A DNA stretch of 64,000 nt from Bradyrhizobium sp. CCGUVB1N3 (lineage in GTDB: Bacteria > Pseudomonadota > Alphaproteobacteria > Rhizobiales > Xanthobacteraceae): contig NZ_JANADR010000001.1 in NCBI RefSeq assembly GCF_024199925.1, forward strand, positions 8,187,501 to 8,251,500, written 5' to 3'. Position numbers and translations under genes: made by a program. The notes beneath the pieces were generated by a model. It was not told the DNA's origin and did not search any database. It worked only from the letters and a program-made list of their open reading frames with translations. Shown here piece by piece: positions 55,623 to 64,000 of this stretch. Within the stretch, counting starts at the first letter, position 1; each line of letters opens with the position of its first letter.

Positions 55623-55763
55623 AATCCCTGTTGCAGGTGTTGCGGATCGCGCAAATATGGACCGGCACCCCCAACCAGATCAATGGGTTGCCGGCGCACA
55701 GAAAAGGGCTTGTTGCGCTTTTGAAGCCGTGGCTCTGCTAGCGGGTCAGCAAAGGAGCGGCCT

Positions 55764-57092
55764 GTGACCCTTCACCAGATTCCGAACACCATCAAGACCG
55801 ATTCGCACTGGATGCCGTTCACGGCCAACCGGCAGTTCAAGAAGGCTCCGCGCCTGTTCTCCTCGGCCGAGGGCATGCACTACACCAGCGTCGACGGTCG
55901 CAAGGTGATCGACGGCTCGGCGGGCCTGTGGTGCGTCAACGCCGGCCACGGCCGCAGGCAGATTGCGGCTGCGGTCGAGAAGCAGCTCATGACGCTCGAC
56001 TTCGCGCCGTCATTCAATATGGGTCATCCGCTTTCGTTCGACTTCGCCGAGCGGCTCGCCGAGATCGCGCCCAAGGGCCTCGATCGCATCTTCTTCACCA
56101 ATTCCGGCTCCGAGTCGGTCGACACTGCGCTCAAGATCGCGCTGGCCTATCATCGCGCCACCGGCCAATCGAGCCGCACCCGCCTGATCGGCCGCGAGCG
56201 CGGCTATCACGGCGTCGGCTTCGGCGGCATGTCGGTCGGCGGCATGGTGGCGAACCGTCGCGCCTTTGCGACGCATCTGCCCGGCGTCGATCACATCCGC
56301 CACACCCATGATCTTGCCCGCAACGCCTTTGCCAAGGACCAGCCGGCGCATGGTGCCGAGCTCGCCGACGATCTCGAGCGGCTCGTCGCGCTGCACGGCG
56401 CCGAGACGATCGCCGCCGTGATCGTCGAGCCGGTGCCGGGCTCGACCGCGGTGTTGCCGCCGCCGCAGGGCTACCTCAAGCGCTTGCGCGAGATCTGCGA
56501 CAAGCACGGCATCCTCCTGATCTTCGACGAGGTCATCACCGGCTTCGGCCGCCTCGGTACGCCGTTCGCCGCCAATTTCTTCGGCGTCACGCCGGATCTG
56601 ATGACGACGGCCAAAGGCATCACCAACGGCACCGTGCCCTGCGGCGCCGTGTTCGCGAGCCGCAAGGTTCACGACGGCGTGATGACCGGCCCGGAGGGCC
56701 AGATCGAGCTGTTCCACGGCTATACCTATTCGGCGCACCCGGTGGCCTGCGCCGCCGGCATCGCGACGCTCGACATCTACAAGGACGAGGGCCTGCTCAC
56801 CCGCGGCGCTGAGATCGCCGACTACTGGCGCGATGCGCTGCATTCGCTCAAAGGCCTGCCGAACGTCGTCGACATCCGCAATTGCGGCCTGATGGGCGCG
56901 GTCGAGGTCGCGCCGCGTGATGGCGCGGTCGGTGCGCGCGGCTATGACATCATGGTCGATTGCTTCAACACCGGTCTCTACTTGCGCATGAGCGGCGACT
57001 CCTTCGCGATGTCGCCGCCCCTGATCGTCGAGAAGAGCCACATCGACCAGATGGTCTCGATTCTCGGCGACGCCATCAAGCGCGTGGCCTGA
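55764..57092 (+). CDS. Class III aminotransferase (omega-amino acid:pyruvate type)
   Basis: 442 residues. Fold type I PLP features: [100 protein letters not shown] (PLP Asp), [20 protein letters not shown] (Schiff-base Lys), [20 protein letters not shown]. The sequence resembles beta-alanine/taurine-pyruvate aminotransferases; polyamine-derived amines are also possible. It is followed after 73 bases by a D-amino-acid dehydrogenase gene; the two may degrade an omega-amino acid with D-alanine recycling. Confidence 0.92.
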   Translation: MTLHQIPNTIKTDSHWMPFTANRQFKKAPRLFSSAEGMHYTSVDGRKVIDGSAGLWCVNAGHGRRQIAAAVEKQLMTLDFAPSFNMGHPLSFDFAERLAEIAPKGLDRIFFTNSGSESVDTALKIALAYHRATGQSSRTRLIGRERGYHGVGFGGMSVGGMVANRRAFATHLPGVDHIRHTHDLARNAFAKDQPAHGAELADDLERLVALHGAETIAAVIVEPVPGSTAVLPPPQGYLKRLREICDKHGILLIFDEVITGFGRLGTPFAANFFGVTPDLMTTAKGITNGTVPCGAVFASRKVHDGVMTGPEGQIELFHGYTYSAHPVACAAGIATLDIYKDEGLLTRGAEIADYWRDALHSLKGLPNVVDIRNCGLMGAVEVAPRDGAVGARGYDIMVDCFNTGLYLRMSGDSFAMSPPLIVEKSHIDQMVSILGDAIKRVA

Positions 57093-57165
57093 TAATTGCT
57101 CTCGCGGTCCTCGACCAGTTGTTCTTGCTAGCGGCGCGACAAACGCCGCGGGAGTGGTGCGAAAC

Positions 57166-58431
57166 GTGAAAGTCCTGATCCTCGGCAGCGGTGTCATCGG
57201 CGTCACCTCTGCCTATTACCTCGCGCGTGCCGGCCATGAGGTGACGGTCGTCGACCGTCAGGGCGAGCCGGCGCTCGAGACGTCCTTTGCCAATGCCGGC
57301 GAGGTCTCGCCCGGCTATTCCTCGCCGTGGGCCGGTCCCGGCGTGCCGGTGAAGGCGATCAAATGGCTCCTGATGAAGCACGGTCCGCTGGTGATCCGGC
57401 CGAAGGTCGATCCCGTGATGTGGGTCTGGCTGCTCAAGATGCTGCGCAATTGCACGTCGGCGCGCTATGCCGTGAACAAGAGCCGGATGATCCCGATCGC
57501 GGAATATAGCCGCGATTGCCTGCGCGACCTGCGCCGGGACATCGGCATTCAATATGACGAGCGTTCCAAGGGTACGCTCCAGCTCTTCCGCTACCAGGCG
57601 CAGCTCGACGGCACGGCTGAGGACATCGCCGTGCTCAAGCAGTATGGCGTGCCCTATGAGGTGCTCAATCGCGAGGGCTGCATCGCGGCCGAGCCGGCGC
57701 TCGCCGGCGTGAAGGAAAAGTTCGTCGGCGGCCTGCGGCTGCCGGAGGACGAGACCGGCGACTGCCACATGTTCACGCAGGCACTGGCCGCAGAGGCCGA
57801 AAAGCTCGGCGTGCGCTTCATGTTCAATACGTCCATCGACGGCATCGTCACGGATGCCTCGCGTGTGACCGGTGTTGCGACCGGCGCCGGCCTGTTGCAG
57901 GCGGATGCCTACGTCGTCGCGCTCGGAAGCTGGTCGTCGCGGCTCGTTGCTCCTCTCGGGATTTCTTTGCCGGTCTATCCGGTGAAGGGCTATTCGATCA
58001 CGGTGCCGATCAAGGACGCCTCCGGCGCTCCGGAATCGACCGTGATGGACGAGAGCTATAAGGTCGCGATCACGCGGCTCGGCAATCGCATCCGCGTCGG
58101 CGGCACCGCGGAGATCTCCGGCTATTCCGACAAGCTTTACGCCGCGCGCCGCGCCACGCTCGATCATTCGGTGACGGATTTGTTCCCGCGCGGCGGCGAT
58201 CTCTCCAAGGCCACGTTCTGGAGCGGCCTGCGGCCGATGACCCCCGACGGCCCGCCCGTGATCGGCGCCACGCGCTATTCAAATCTCCATCTCAACACCG
58301 GCCACGGCACGCTCGGCTGGACGATGTCTTGCGGCTCCGGCCGCGTCCTCGCCGACATGCTGTCGGGCAAGAAGCCGGAGATCGATACCAGCGAGCTGAC
58401 GGTGGAGCGCTACGCGCACCGGTTTGGGTGA
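57166..58431 (+). CDS. dadA: D-amino acid dehydrogenase small subunit
   Basis: 421 residues from GTG 57166 ([20 protein letters not shown], the family start); upstream in-frame GTG codons at 57154 and 57157 are less likely. FAD-binding [60 protein letters not shown], and the C-terminal [20 protein letters not shown] and [20 protein letters not shown] are diagnostic of DadA. It oxidises D-alanine and other D-amino acids at the membrane into the quinone pool. No alanine racemase (dadX) is next to it. Confidence 0.92.
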   Translation: MKVLILGSGVIGVTSAYYLARAGHEVTVVDRQGEPALETSFANAGEVSPGYSSPWAGPGVPVKAIKWLLMKHGPLVIRPKVDPVMWVWLLKMLRNCTSARYAVNKSRMIPIAEYSRDCLRDLRRDIGIQYDERSKGTLQLFRYQAQLDGTAEDIAVLKQYGVPYEVLNREGCIAAEPALAGVKEKFVGGLRLPEDETGDCHMFTQALAAEAEKLGVRFMFNTSIDGIVTDASRVTGVATGAGLLQADAYVVALGSWSSRLVAPLGISLPVYPVKGYSITVPIKDASGAPESTVMDESYKVAITRLGNRIRVGGTAEISGYSDKLYAARRATLDHSVTDLFPRGGDLSKATFWSGLRPMTPDGPPVIGATRYSNLHLNTGHGTLGWTMSCGSGRVLADMLSGKKPEIDTSELTVERYAHRFG

Positions 58432-59104
58432 GAATACTTCGCCTCTCCCCGCCTGCGGACTTGCGGGAGAGGCCGACGCGCTCGAAGAGCGCGGCGGGTG
58501 GGGACTCTCTCCACGTAGGGAATCCCAATGTGGAAGCACTGCGAGCCAGTTGACGGGCGTGCGCGTCGGTGAAGCTCTCCTGTGCTGCGCAGAAGGTCTC
58601 GATGGCGTGGGGCTGCTCGCGCCAAGCCTGGTAGAGTTCATACACAGCACGGATTGATGAGCCGGCAAGCTTCAACCGGAGGAACCCGGGCATACTCTGG
58701 ACCGACGCGTAGCGAGAAGCCCAGTCCCTAGACTTGCCGAGCTTGCGCCGATGAGCCCCCCGTCTCTGTGGCGTTTTCGATCATAAAATCAATGCGATAC
58801 GAAAATTATGGGTGGGGTCATTGCTCGGTTCCGATCGCGCGTTCGACATTCAGCATCCGCAAAGGCGGTGGAAGCATGGTAGCCGTCGTAGCCGTCCGCT
58901 CCACCGTCATGGCGCTGTAGTCAAGCCACCCTATCCGATTGCAATCGCGGTGTCGGCGCTGCCTTGCGGCGGGGACGATCGATCGGCATGAAAGGCGGAG
59001 TACGAGGTGGAGCGAAAGCTGAGGCTGCTGGCCAATATTGAACGCAATTGCTTGTTCGATCGACCGCGGTGAGCGGCGTGATCGATCCGACACAATCCGA
59101 ACAC
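58432..59104. other. Intergenic region with mosaic repeat and a minus-strand gene fragment
   Basis: 58438-58525 is a mosaic intergenic repeat (CTCTCCCCGC ... TTGCGGGAGAGGC ... GGGTGGGGACTCTCTCCACG). On the minus strand 58693-58530 has protein-like sequence MPGFLRLKLAGSSIRAVYEL, YQAWREQPHAIETFCAAQES and FTDAHARQL, which runs into the repeat and so lacks a proper end; probably a gene remnant of unknown family. 58700-59104 shows nothing identifiable apart from the leader of the next gene. Confidence 0.5.
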
Positions 59105-59992
59105 ATGTCGAGCAATTGCTATCCGCTAGATCGTCCGGCGCGTGAACCCGATGCAAGCAGGTTTGACAAATCCTCTTCCGCGGAACAGCAACTGGTCGAT
59201 CTTCGCAGCGCGGCGATCCTGCGCTTGGCTTCCGAGAGCGACTGCAATTTGCTCTTGATCATGCCGAAGGTTGACTTCGGCATCATCTCGCAGCCGGTCA
59301 ATGAGGTCTTTCTGTTTCCCGGCGAAGCTATTCTGGTATCCACCGACGGTCCCACCAGCACATCGGCCAGGATTGCATCGCGATCGCTGATTGTCGGACT
59401 GCAACGACAACGGCTGGAGCCACATGCGCCGGACCTCGACGAGACTTTCATGAGTCCGATTCCAGCGAACACTCTGGCTCTACGGTTGCTGTCCCATTAC
59501 GTGGAAAGCCTTCGCGGATTGCAAGCTCTGGCCGAGCCGTCGCTGCTGAGTATCGCAGCCTCCCATGTCCACGATCTGGTCGCCTTGATGGTCGTTACGG
59601 CCTGCAGAGCTTATGCGATTGTCAACGGCGAGGGTGTTCGCTCCAGGCGGCTTGACGCGATCAAGGCGGATATCGTCAAGAACATTCAGCAGCCGGATCT
59701 GTCTGTTGCGGCGGTCGCCTTACGCCACGCCGTCACGTCGCGTCATGTCCAGAAACTGTTCGCCGCGGATGGAACGACGTTCACCGAGTTCGTGCTGGGC
59801 AATCGCTTGCCGATGGCGCGGCGCGCACTGACCAATCCAAATCTTATCGATAAGAACATCAGCACGATCGCGTTCGAAGTCGGATTCAACGATGTGTCCT
59901 ATTTCAATCGATCGTTTCGCCGTCTCTACGGCATGTCGCCGAGCAAGCTGCGCGCCCTGTCGCGGGGCGAGCCAACGCTGGCGGGCGCCTGA
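59105..59992 (+). CDS. AraC-family transcriptional regulator
   Basis: 295 residues from ATG 59105. The N-terminal part (VDFGIISQPVNEVFLFPGEA, ILVSTDGPTSTSARI) is an AraC_binding_2-like sensor. The C-terminal HTH is clear: LSVAAVALRHAVTSRHVQKL, FTEFVLGNRLPMARRALTNP, ISTIAFEVGFNDVSYFNRSF, RRLYGMSPSKLRALSRG. It resembles the regulator at 33820-34782 in layout. It lies 165 bases upstream of the secreted-protein gene, in the same direction, and is a likely controller of the exporter unit. Confidence 0.88.
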   Translation: MSSNCYPLDRPAREPDASRFDKSSSAEQQLVDLRSAAILRLASESDCNLLLIMPKVDFGIISQPVNEVFLFPGEAILVSTDGPTSTSARIASRSLIVGLQRQRLEPHAPDLDETFMSPIPANTLALRLLSHYVESLRGLQALAEPSLLSIAASHVHDLVALMVVTACRAYAIVNGEGVRSRRLDAIKADIVKNIQQPDLSVAAVALRHAVTSRHVQKLFAADGTTFTEFVLGNRLPMARRALTNPNLIDKNISTIAFEVGFNDVSYFNRSFRRLYGMSPSKLRALSRGEPTLAGA

Positions 59993-60157
59993 CGCGACTG
60001 GCCGAATGCGCAATGCGTAAGCCTTATGAAGTCCGATGGCGTGTCTGGTCCAATGATTGGTTCGAACCCATTCGCCCCAGTCCGATCTGCTCATCCCCGT
60101 TGCTGCGACAAACGAGCGTCCTGGGATGTCCCAGGCAATCGCGAACGGAGAAAATTA

Positions 60158-61693
60158 ATGAAGCGGATCATGTTGTCCAGCGCAGCGTTGGGCGCGTTGA
60201 TGGCGGTCTCGATGCCGGCGCAAGCTGCCGACAAAAGCCATGGGATTTCGAATCTCGGCTGGGTCATCAACTGGGTCAGCGGCAAGCACGATCTCGACGG
60301 GTCCACGCTGTCGACCACTAACGGCAAGGACGATAAGGGCTCCCGGCAGGATGCCGACAACTGGACCAACAATCTCGGCGGTGAATATGTCCCCGGCAAG
60401 GGATGGGTCCCAAGTAAGGCCGTTGCTGTTCTGGATGGTGCCGCCAATACGATCAAGGACGCCATCGGTCTGGGCGCCAAGACGACGATTACCGTGGTAG
60501 CGACGCCGGTGATCGGCAAGAACCCGGCCTCGGTGCTGGGCGCCACCGTGTCCACGGCGGCCGTCACCTATGGTGACAAGTTGCTCGACTATGATACTGG
60601 CCAAAGCAAGGGCAAGGATCCGGCGAAAGCCGCGCTCGAGGCCGGCGCGGTGGCCGGGGCCGTTGAAACGGTTGGCCAGATCGTTCCCGGTGGCGGCAGG
60701 GCCAACGACGTCGTCAAGTCGGTGATCAAGACCTCGGCGAAAACCTCGCTCGATGCGGCGATCGCCATCGCCGAAGGCAAGGATCCGGCCAAGCCGGTCG
60801 CGAGCGACCTGACCAGCGGTGCGATCGACGCGACGCTCTCGACGTTGGGCGTCAAGGGGCCGCTGAAGGATATTTCCAAAGTCGTGATTGTCGGGGCCAT
60901 CAAGGACTTTGGCAAGGCCGGGCATCCGGTCGGTCATGGTTCGGGGAGTCCAGCCGGCGGCGTTGAAACTCCCGCGGGCACTTACACGCCGGGCGGTTCG
61001 GAGGGATCGAGCTACACCCCTTCCGGCAACGGTGATCATTCCGGAAGCTTCCCCTCGGGAGACGACCAACATGGCGCAGGCCGTGGTGACAACGGAAACG
61101 GTAGCGGTGACGACAGCAGCAGCGGAGATGATGCCTCCACCTCAAAGACCGAGGATGCCACGGTCGAAACATTTGCGAGCGACGGAACGCCGATCACGGT
61201 CGTATATCCCGGTAGCAATTCCAATCCCGACGAAGGCAGCGGCACCGACAACGGCCGCGCCGCCAAGCTCGATCAGATTGGCGTTCATGTTCCCGGTTTC
61301 GGCAAGAACCCAGGCGATAGCGAGGACAATGGTCCGGATGGCACCGACGGCAGCAGCAAGGGTCCCGGACGTCCCGGCGATCCACGCAGCAATCTCGACG
61401 GTACCAGCACGGTGATCAAGATCGGGGGCGTGGTCGGTCCAAACGGTCACGGCACCGGCGGTGGCTCCACCGGAATGGGCGATGGTTCCGGATCCGGCGG
61501 AGCATCGGAAGAAGGATCGATGCGCGGCCAGCACAATTCGGGCAGCGGCGGTCCGGGCACCGGAACAAGCGTGGACGCCGATGGCTGGTCGCCCGACCTG
61601 CATATCAACACATTCGGCGCCCACGGCGCGGCAAACCGTGATGCTGCCCCGCTGAAAGCGATCGAGATCGTCGTGCCGACCCGCATGCACTAG
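60158..61693 (+). CDS. Large secreted protein with Gly/Ser/Asp-rich C-terminal half, function unknown
   Basis: 511 residues from ATG 60158, with CGGAG upstream. Signal peptide MKRIMLSSAALGALMAVSMP cleaved after AQAA. Residues about 25-270 are compact: SNLGWVINWVSGKHDLDGST, VPGKGWVPSKAVAVLDGAAN, TTITVVATPVIGKNPASVLG, AAVTYGDKLLDYDTGQSKGK, KGPLKDISKVVIVGAIKDFG, with alternating small hydrophobic helices. Residues about 270-490 are low-complexity Gly/Ser/Asp/Asn (GDNGNGSGDDSSSGDDASTS) without RTX nonapeptides. The end is ordered again (AAPLKAIEIVVPTRMH). I recognise no family. It lies between an AraC regulator and an HlyD/ABC exporter and is the obvious candidate cargo, although its own Sec signal means the ABC pump may not export it. 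Confidence 0.75.
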   Translation: MKRIMLSSAALGALMAVSMPAQAADKSHGISNLGWVINWVSGKHDLDGSTLSTTNGKDDKGSRQDADNWTNNLGGEYVPGKGWVPSKAVAVLDGAANTIKDAIGLGAKTTITVVATPVIGKNPASVLGATVSTAAVTYGDKLLDYDTGQSKGKDPAKAALEAGAVAGAVETVGQIVPGGGRANDVVKSVIKTSAKTSLDAAIAIAEGKDPAKPVASDLTSGAIDATLSTLGVKGPLKDISKVVIVGAIKDFGKAGHPVGHGSGSPAGGVETPAGTYTPGGSEGSSYTPSGNGDHSGSFPSGDDQHGAGRGDNGNGSGDDSSSGDDASTSKTEDATVETFASDGTPITVVYPGSNSNPDEGSGTDNGRAAKLDQIGVHVPGFGKNPGDSEDNGPDGTDGSSKGPGRPGDPRSNLDGTSTVIKIGGVVGPNGHGTGGGSTGMGDGSGSGGASEEGSMRGQHNSGSGGPGTGTSVDADGWSPDLHINTFGAHGAANRDAAPLKAIEIVVPTRMH

Positions 61694-61838
61694 CCCTTCG
61701 CTTCGTCACCGCAGTTCGCCCGGACATTTGCTCCGGGCGAACCCACCATTTCCAACCAGCCTGCCATGCGACTGCTGCGCCCGTCATCGCAACGGCCTGC
61801 CGGTCTTGGTTCTTTCGATTTTCATTGGGACAAATCAC

Positions 61839-63269
61839 ATGTTGAGTCCGTCTCCGAACCTCTCGCGCCTGGCCGATGAAGTCACACGGCCCGAGGCGGC
61901 GATGGCGCCGCCGCCGCGCCGTCGCCGCTGGCGCGCCTTGGCGATTCTGTTCTCCGCCGCGCTGCTCGCGCTCGTTATCGGACTCTATGCGTACCAAGCG
62001 ACGGCGAGCCGACCCGGCTTGCAGCATATCGCTGTGCCACTGCTGCGCGGCAATGTTGTCAGCACCATCTCGGCCAGCGGCAATGTCCGGCCGGTCAGCA
62101 TCGTGCGGGTAAGCACGCTGCAGGGCGGCACGCTGGTGAGGATTCCGGTCGACTTCAATTCGGATGTGCACAAAGGCGATCTGCTGGCCCAGATCGACGA
62201 CGTCGCGCAACGCAGCGAGCTGCGCCGTGCGACCGCCGAAGTCGCCGTCGCGGCCGCTCAGCAGCGGGTGGAGGAGGCGCTGGTGGTGCAGCGCAGCGCT
62301 GAAATCGCCGCGGCGCAGGCGCAATACGAATCGATGTTGGCGGCGGCCGGCGCCTCTCGCGGCGACCTTGATGTCGCTGCGGCGGCGGTGGTCCGCCAGG
62401 AGGCACTGTTGAAGAATGGCGTCGCCACCGAAGTGGCTGCGTTGAACGCGCGGGCTGCCCGCGACACCGCGCGGGCCAAGCTGGAGCAGGCCGACAGCAC
62501 CGTGCGTCATGCCAAGGCCTCCCGTGAGGCGGCCGAAGCGGCGCTGCTGGCGGTTCGTGCCCAGCAGGAATCCAGCGTAGCGACGCTGGCGCAGGCGACG
62601 GCGCGCCAACAACGCGCACGCATCGATCTCGATCGGACACGGATCCTGTCGCCGGTGGACGGCACTGTGGTCTGGAAGTCGGTGGATGTCGGGCAAACCG
62701 TATCGACCAACGTCGATCCACCGGTCCTGTTCTTCATCGCCCAGGATCTCACCGAAGTGCAGATCGAGACCACCATCGACGAGAACGACATCAGCCATGT
62801 CCGGGTCGGCCAGACAGTGAGCTTCACAGTGGCAGCCTATCCCGGTGAGCAATTCCAGGGCGCCGTCAAGCAGATCCGCACCGGCTCGGAGGCCTTGTTC
62901 GGAAGCAAGCAGGGCACGGTCTCGGCCGTGACCTATATTGTCGAGATAGCCACTGCGAACAAGGATCGCCGGCTGTTGCCGGGCATGACGGCCTCGGTGC
63001 GGATCGTCACCGCACAGGCACAGGACCAGTTGACCGTGCCTGCCGCGGCGCTCCGCTTTGGCGAAAGATTCGTCGCGAAAAACGCCGTACAAATGCCGAA
63101 CCGCCCCGGATTGCGGCCGCTGCTATTGATCGACGAGGCCAATAACAGCCGTGTCATCGCGGTCAGACTGCTGGCCAGCGATGGCGTCAGCACCGCAGTC
63201 GAAACCGGCGCGGCGTGGACCATTAATGACCGGGTGATCGTCGCAGAAAGGCCGGTCCATGAGCGTTAA
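61839..63269 (+). CDS. HlyD/MacA-type periplasmic adaptor (membrane fusion protein)
   Basis: 476 residues from ATG 61839. One N-terminal membrane segment (WRALAILFSAALLALVIGLY). MacA-like barrel-sandwich: GNVVSTISASGNVRPVSIVR, VHKGDLLAQIDDVAQRSELR. A long Ala/Gln coiled-coil hairpin follows at about 120-260, then ARIDLDRTRILSPVDGTVVW, VSFTVAAYPGEQFQGAVKQI and LLPGMTASVRIVTAQ. It links an inner-membrane ABC permease to an outer-membrane channel. No TolC gene is next to it. It overlaps the ABC ATPase gene by 11 bases. Confidence 0.92.
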   Translation: MLSPSPNLSRLADEVTRPEAAMAPPPRRRRWRALAILFSAALLALVIGLYAYQATASRPGLQHIAVPLLRGNVVSTISASGNVRPVSIVRVSTLQGGTLVRIPVDFNSDVHKGDLLAQIDDVAQRSELRRATAEVAVAAAQQRVEEALVVQRSAEIAAAQAQYESMLAAAGASRGDLDVAAAAVVRQEALLKNGVATEVAALNARAARDTARAKLEQADSTVRHAKASREAAEAALLAVRAQQESSVATLAQATARQQRARIDLDRTRILSPVDGTVVWKSVDVGQTVSTNVDPPVLFFIAQDLTEVQIETTIDENDISHVRVGQTVSFTVAAYPGEQFQGAVKQIRTGSEALFGSKQGTVSAVTYIVEIATANKDRRLLPGMTASVRIVTAQAQDQLTVPAAALRFGERFVAKNAVQMPNRPGLRPLLLIDEANNSRVIAVRLLASDGVSTAVETGAAWTINDRVIVAERPVHER

Positions 63270-63996
63270 TCGACACGGCGCTGCGCGCCCCGCAGCAATC
63301 CACATGCGCGGCGTGGTCAAGGTTCATCGCGACGGGCAAGGCGGCACGGTTGCAGCCCTCAATGGGCTCGACGTCAGCATCGCGCAAGGCGAGTTCGTCG
63401 CTGCCGTCGGTCCGTCCGGTTCGGGGAAGTCGACCTTCCTCGGTATTGCCGGTTGCCTCGACCGGGCGACATCGGGTGAATACCGGCTCGGTGACCTGTC
63501 GGTATCTGGCATGGATCACGATCAGCTCGCCTGGCTGCGCGCGCACCGGCTCGGCTTCGTGTTTCAGTCGTTTCAGCTGTTGAACCATCTCAGCGTGATC
63601 GACAACGTCGTCCAGCCGATGCTCTACACCGGGCGTCCGAAACGCGAGCGAAATGGACGGGCGATGGCTTGCCTTGAACGGGTCGGGCTCGCGCAACTGA
63701 GCGAGCGGCGACCTTATCAGTTGTCTGGTGGCCAGCAGCAGCGCGTGGCGATCGCCCGAGCCCTGGCCAATGAGCCAGCGATCCTATTCGCCGACGAACC
63801 AACTGCGGCGCTCGACCCCGACAACAAGGCCCAGGTGCTCGATCTGATCGATGATCTCAACGCCGGCGGACTGACCGTGGTGCTGGTGACCCATGATAGC
63901 GACGCGGCGCGACGCGCGCACCGTCTCATCCATTTTCGGGCCGGGCGCGCTTTCAATGTGGTGAGCGCCGATCAATCCTCGGAGCGCCTGGCATGA
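63259..63996 (+). CDS. ABC transporter ATPase, MacB/LolD type
   Basis: 245 residues. Walker A AVGPSGSGKSTFLGIAG, Q loop FVFQSFQLLNHLSVIDNVVQ, signature YQLSGGQQQRVAIARALANE, Walker B ILFADEPTAALDPDNKAQVL, switch His VVLVTHDSDAARRAH. It belongs to the MacB/LolD/FtsE branch that works with FtsX-fold permeases and, with an HlyD-like partner, exports peptides or lipid-linked substrates. The next gene starts inside the stop (ATGA at 63993). Confidence 0.93.
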   Translation: MSVNRHGAARPAAIHMRGVVKVHRDGQGGTVAALNGLDVSIAQGEFVAAVGPSGSGKSTFLGIAGCLDRATSGEYRLGDLSVSGMDHDQLAWLRAHRLGFVFQSFQLLNHLSVIDNVVQPMLYTGRPKRERNGRAMACLERVGLAQLSERRPYQLSGGQQQRVAIARALANEPAILFADEPTAALDPDNKAQVLDLIDDLNAGGLTVVLVTHDSDAARRAHRLIHFRAGRAFNVVSADQSSERLA

Positions 63997-64000
63997 TGTT
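63993..64000 (+). CDS. Start of the next gene, probable MacB/FtsX-type permease (3' partial)
   Basis: ATG at 63993 overlaps the ATPase stop (ATGATG; ATG 63996 is the alternative). Only two to three codons are visible, so identity is inferred solely from the HlyD-ATPase-permease order usual for MacAB-type exporters. Confidence 0.4.

Overview
The window looks like a Bradyrhizobium-type alphaproteobacterium (Nitrobacteraceae, order Hyphomicrobiales). The basis is high-GC coding, a ctrA/chpT cell-cycle module, flagellar and chemotaxis genes of alphaproteobacterial type, the intergenic mosaic repeats common in this group, and remnants of nodulation-type type III effectors. No strain is claimed.

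Two different kinds of DNA meet near position 15.3 kb. Positions 1 to about 15,300 look like the edge of a symbiosis island: a giant SKWP-repeat (XopAD-like) effector entering from the left edge, then a field of decaying genes. These are an SMP-30 gene with an in-frame stop, an LRR-NEL ubiquitin-ligase effector with two frameshifts and a group II intron domain V/VI at its 3' end, an IS630 transposase tail, a patatin tail, a group II intron 5' region joined to a maturase C-terminus, a tts box followed by a frameshifted NopE-like (DUF1521) effector, and a frameshifted transglutaminase-like gene. A tRNA-Val(CAC) gene on the minus strand (15329-15403) with its 3' end facing this block is the natural island boundary. 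Valine tRNA is the known integration site of the B. diazoefficiens USDA110 island.

From 15.4 kb on the genes are intact and chromosomal. 15.5-20 kb: a coiled-coil membrane protein, EipA (DUF1134), a YHS protein, CysQ and ChpT. 20.2-26.2 kb: a compact chemotaxis cluster cheA (hybrid, with C-terminal receiver)-cheW-cheY-cheB-cheR. 26.4-28.8 kb: a glutathionylspermidine-synthase-like gene with two small Gly/Ser/His-rich membrane proteins and a DUF350 protein. 28.9-31.9 kb: ctrA with a dense GANTC cluster upstream, divergent from fliI-fliJ. 32-37 kb: an ECF sigma/anti-sigma pair, an AraC regulator, a SUMF1-fold secreted protein and an NDH-2-like flavoprotein. 38.1-40.3 kb: flhA. 40.5-45 kb: a copper-handling operon (CusF-like, cupredoxin, multicopper oxidase, TolC-family lipoprotein, two small proteins). 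Then follow an MFS transporter, an amidohydrolase, a lysozyme-fold protein and a DUF4864 protein embedded in duplicated intergenic sequence, a TetR-controlled PaoABC-like molybdoenzyme, and an XRE-cupin regulator divergent from an omega-aminotransferase and D-amino-acid dehydrogenase. The right edge holds an AraC regulator, a 511-residue secreted Gly/Ser/Asp-rich protein of unknown function, and an HlyD/MacA-MacB-type exporter that runs off the window.

The most unusual object is the effector at the left edge. In one chain it carries SKWP alpha-repeats with variable surface positions, a DFDGD motif as in the catalytic loop of multisubunit RNA polymerases and RNA-silencing polymerases, a segment resembling RelA/SpoT-fold toxin domains, and an almost complete shikimate kinase. 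The second candidate system is the orphan secreted protein with its own exporter and regulator at 59.1-64 kb.
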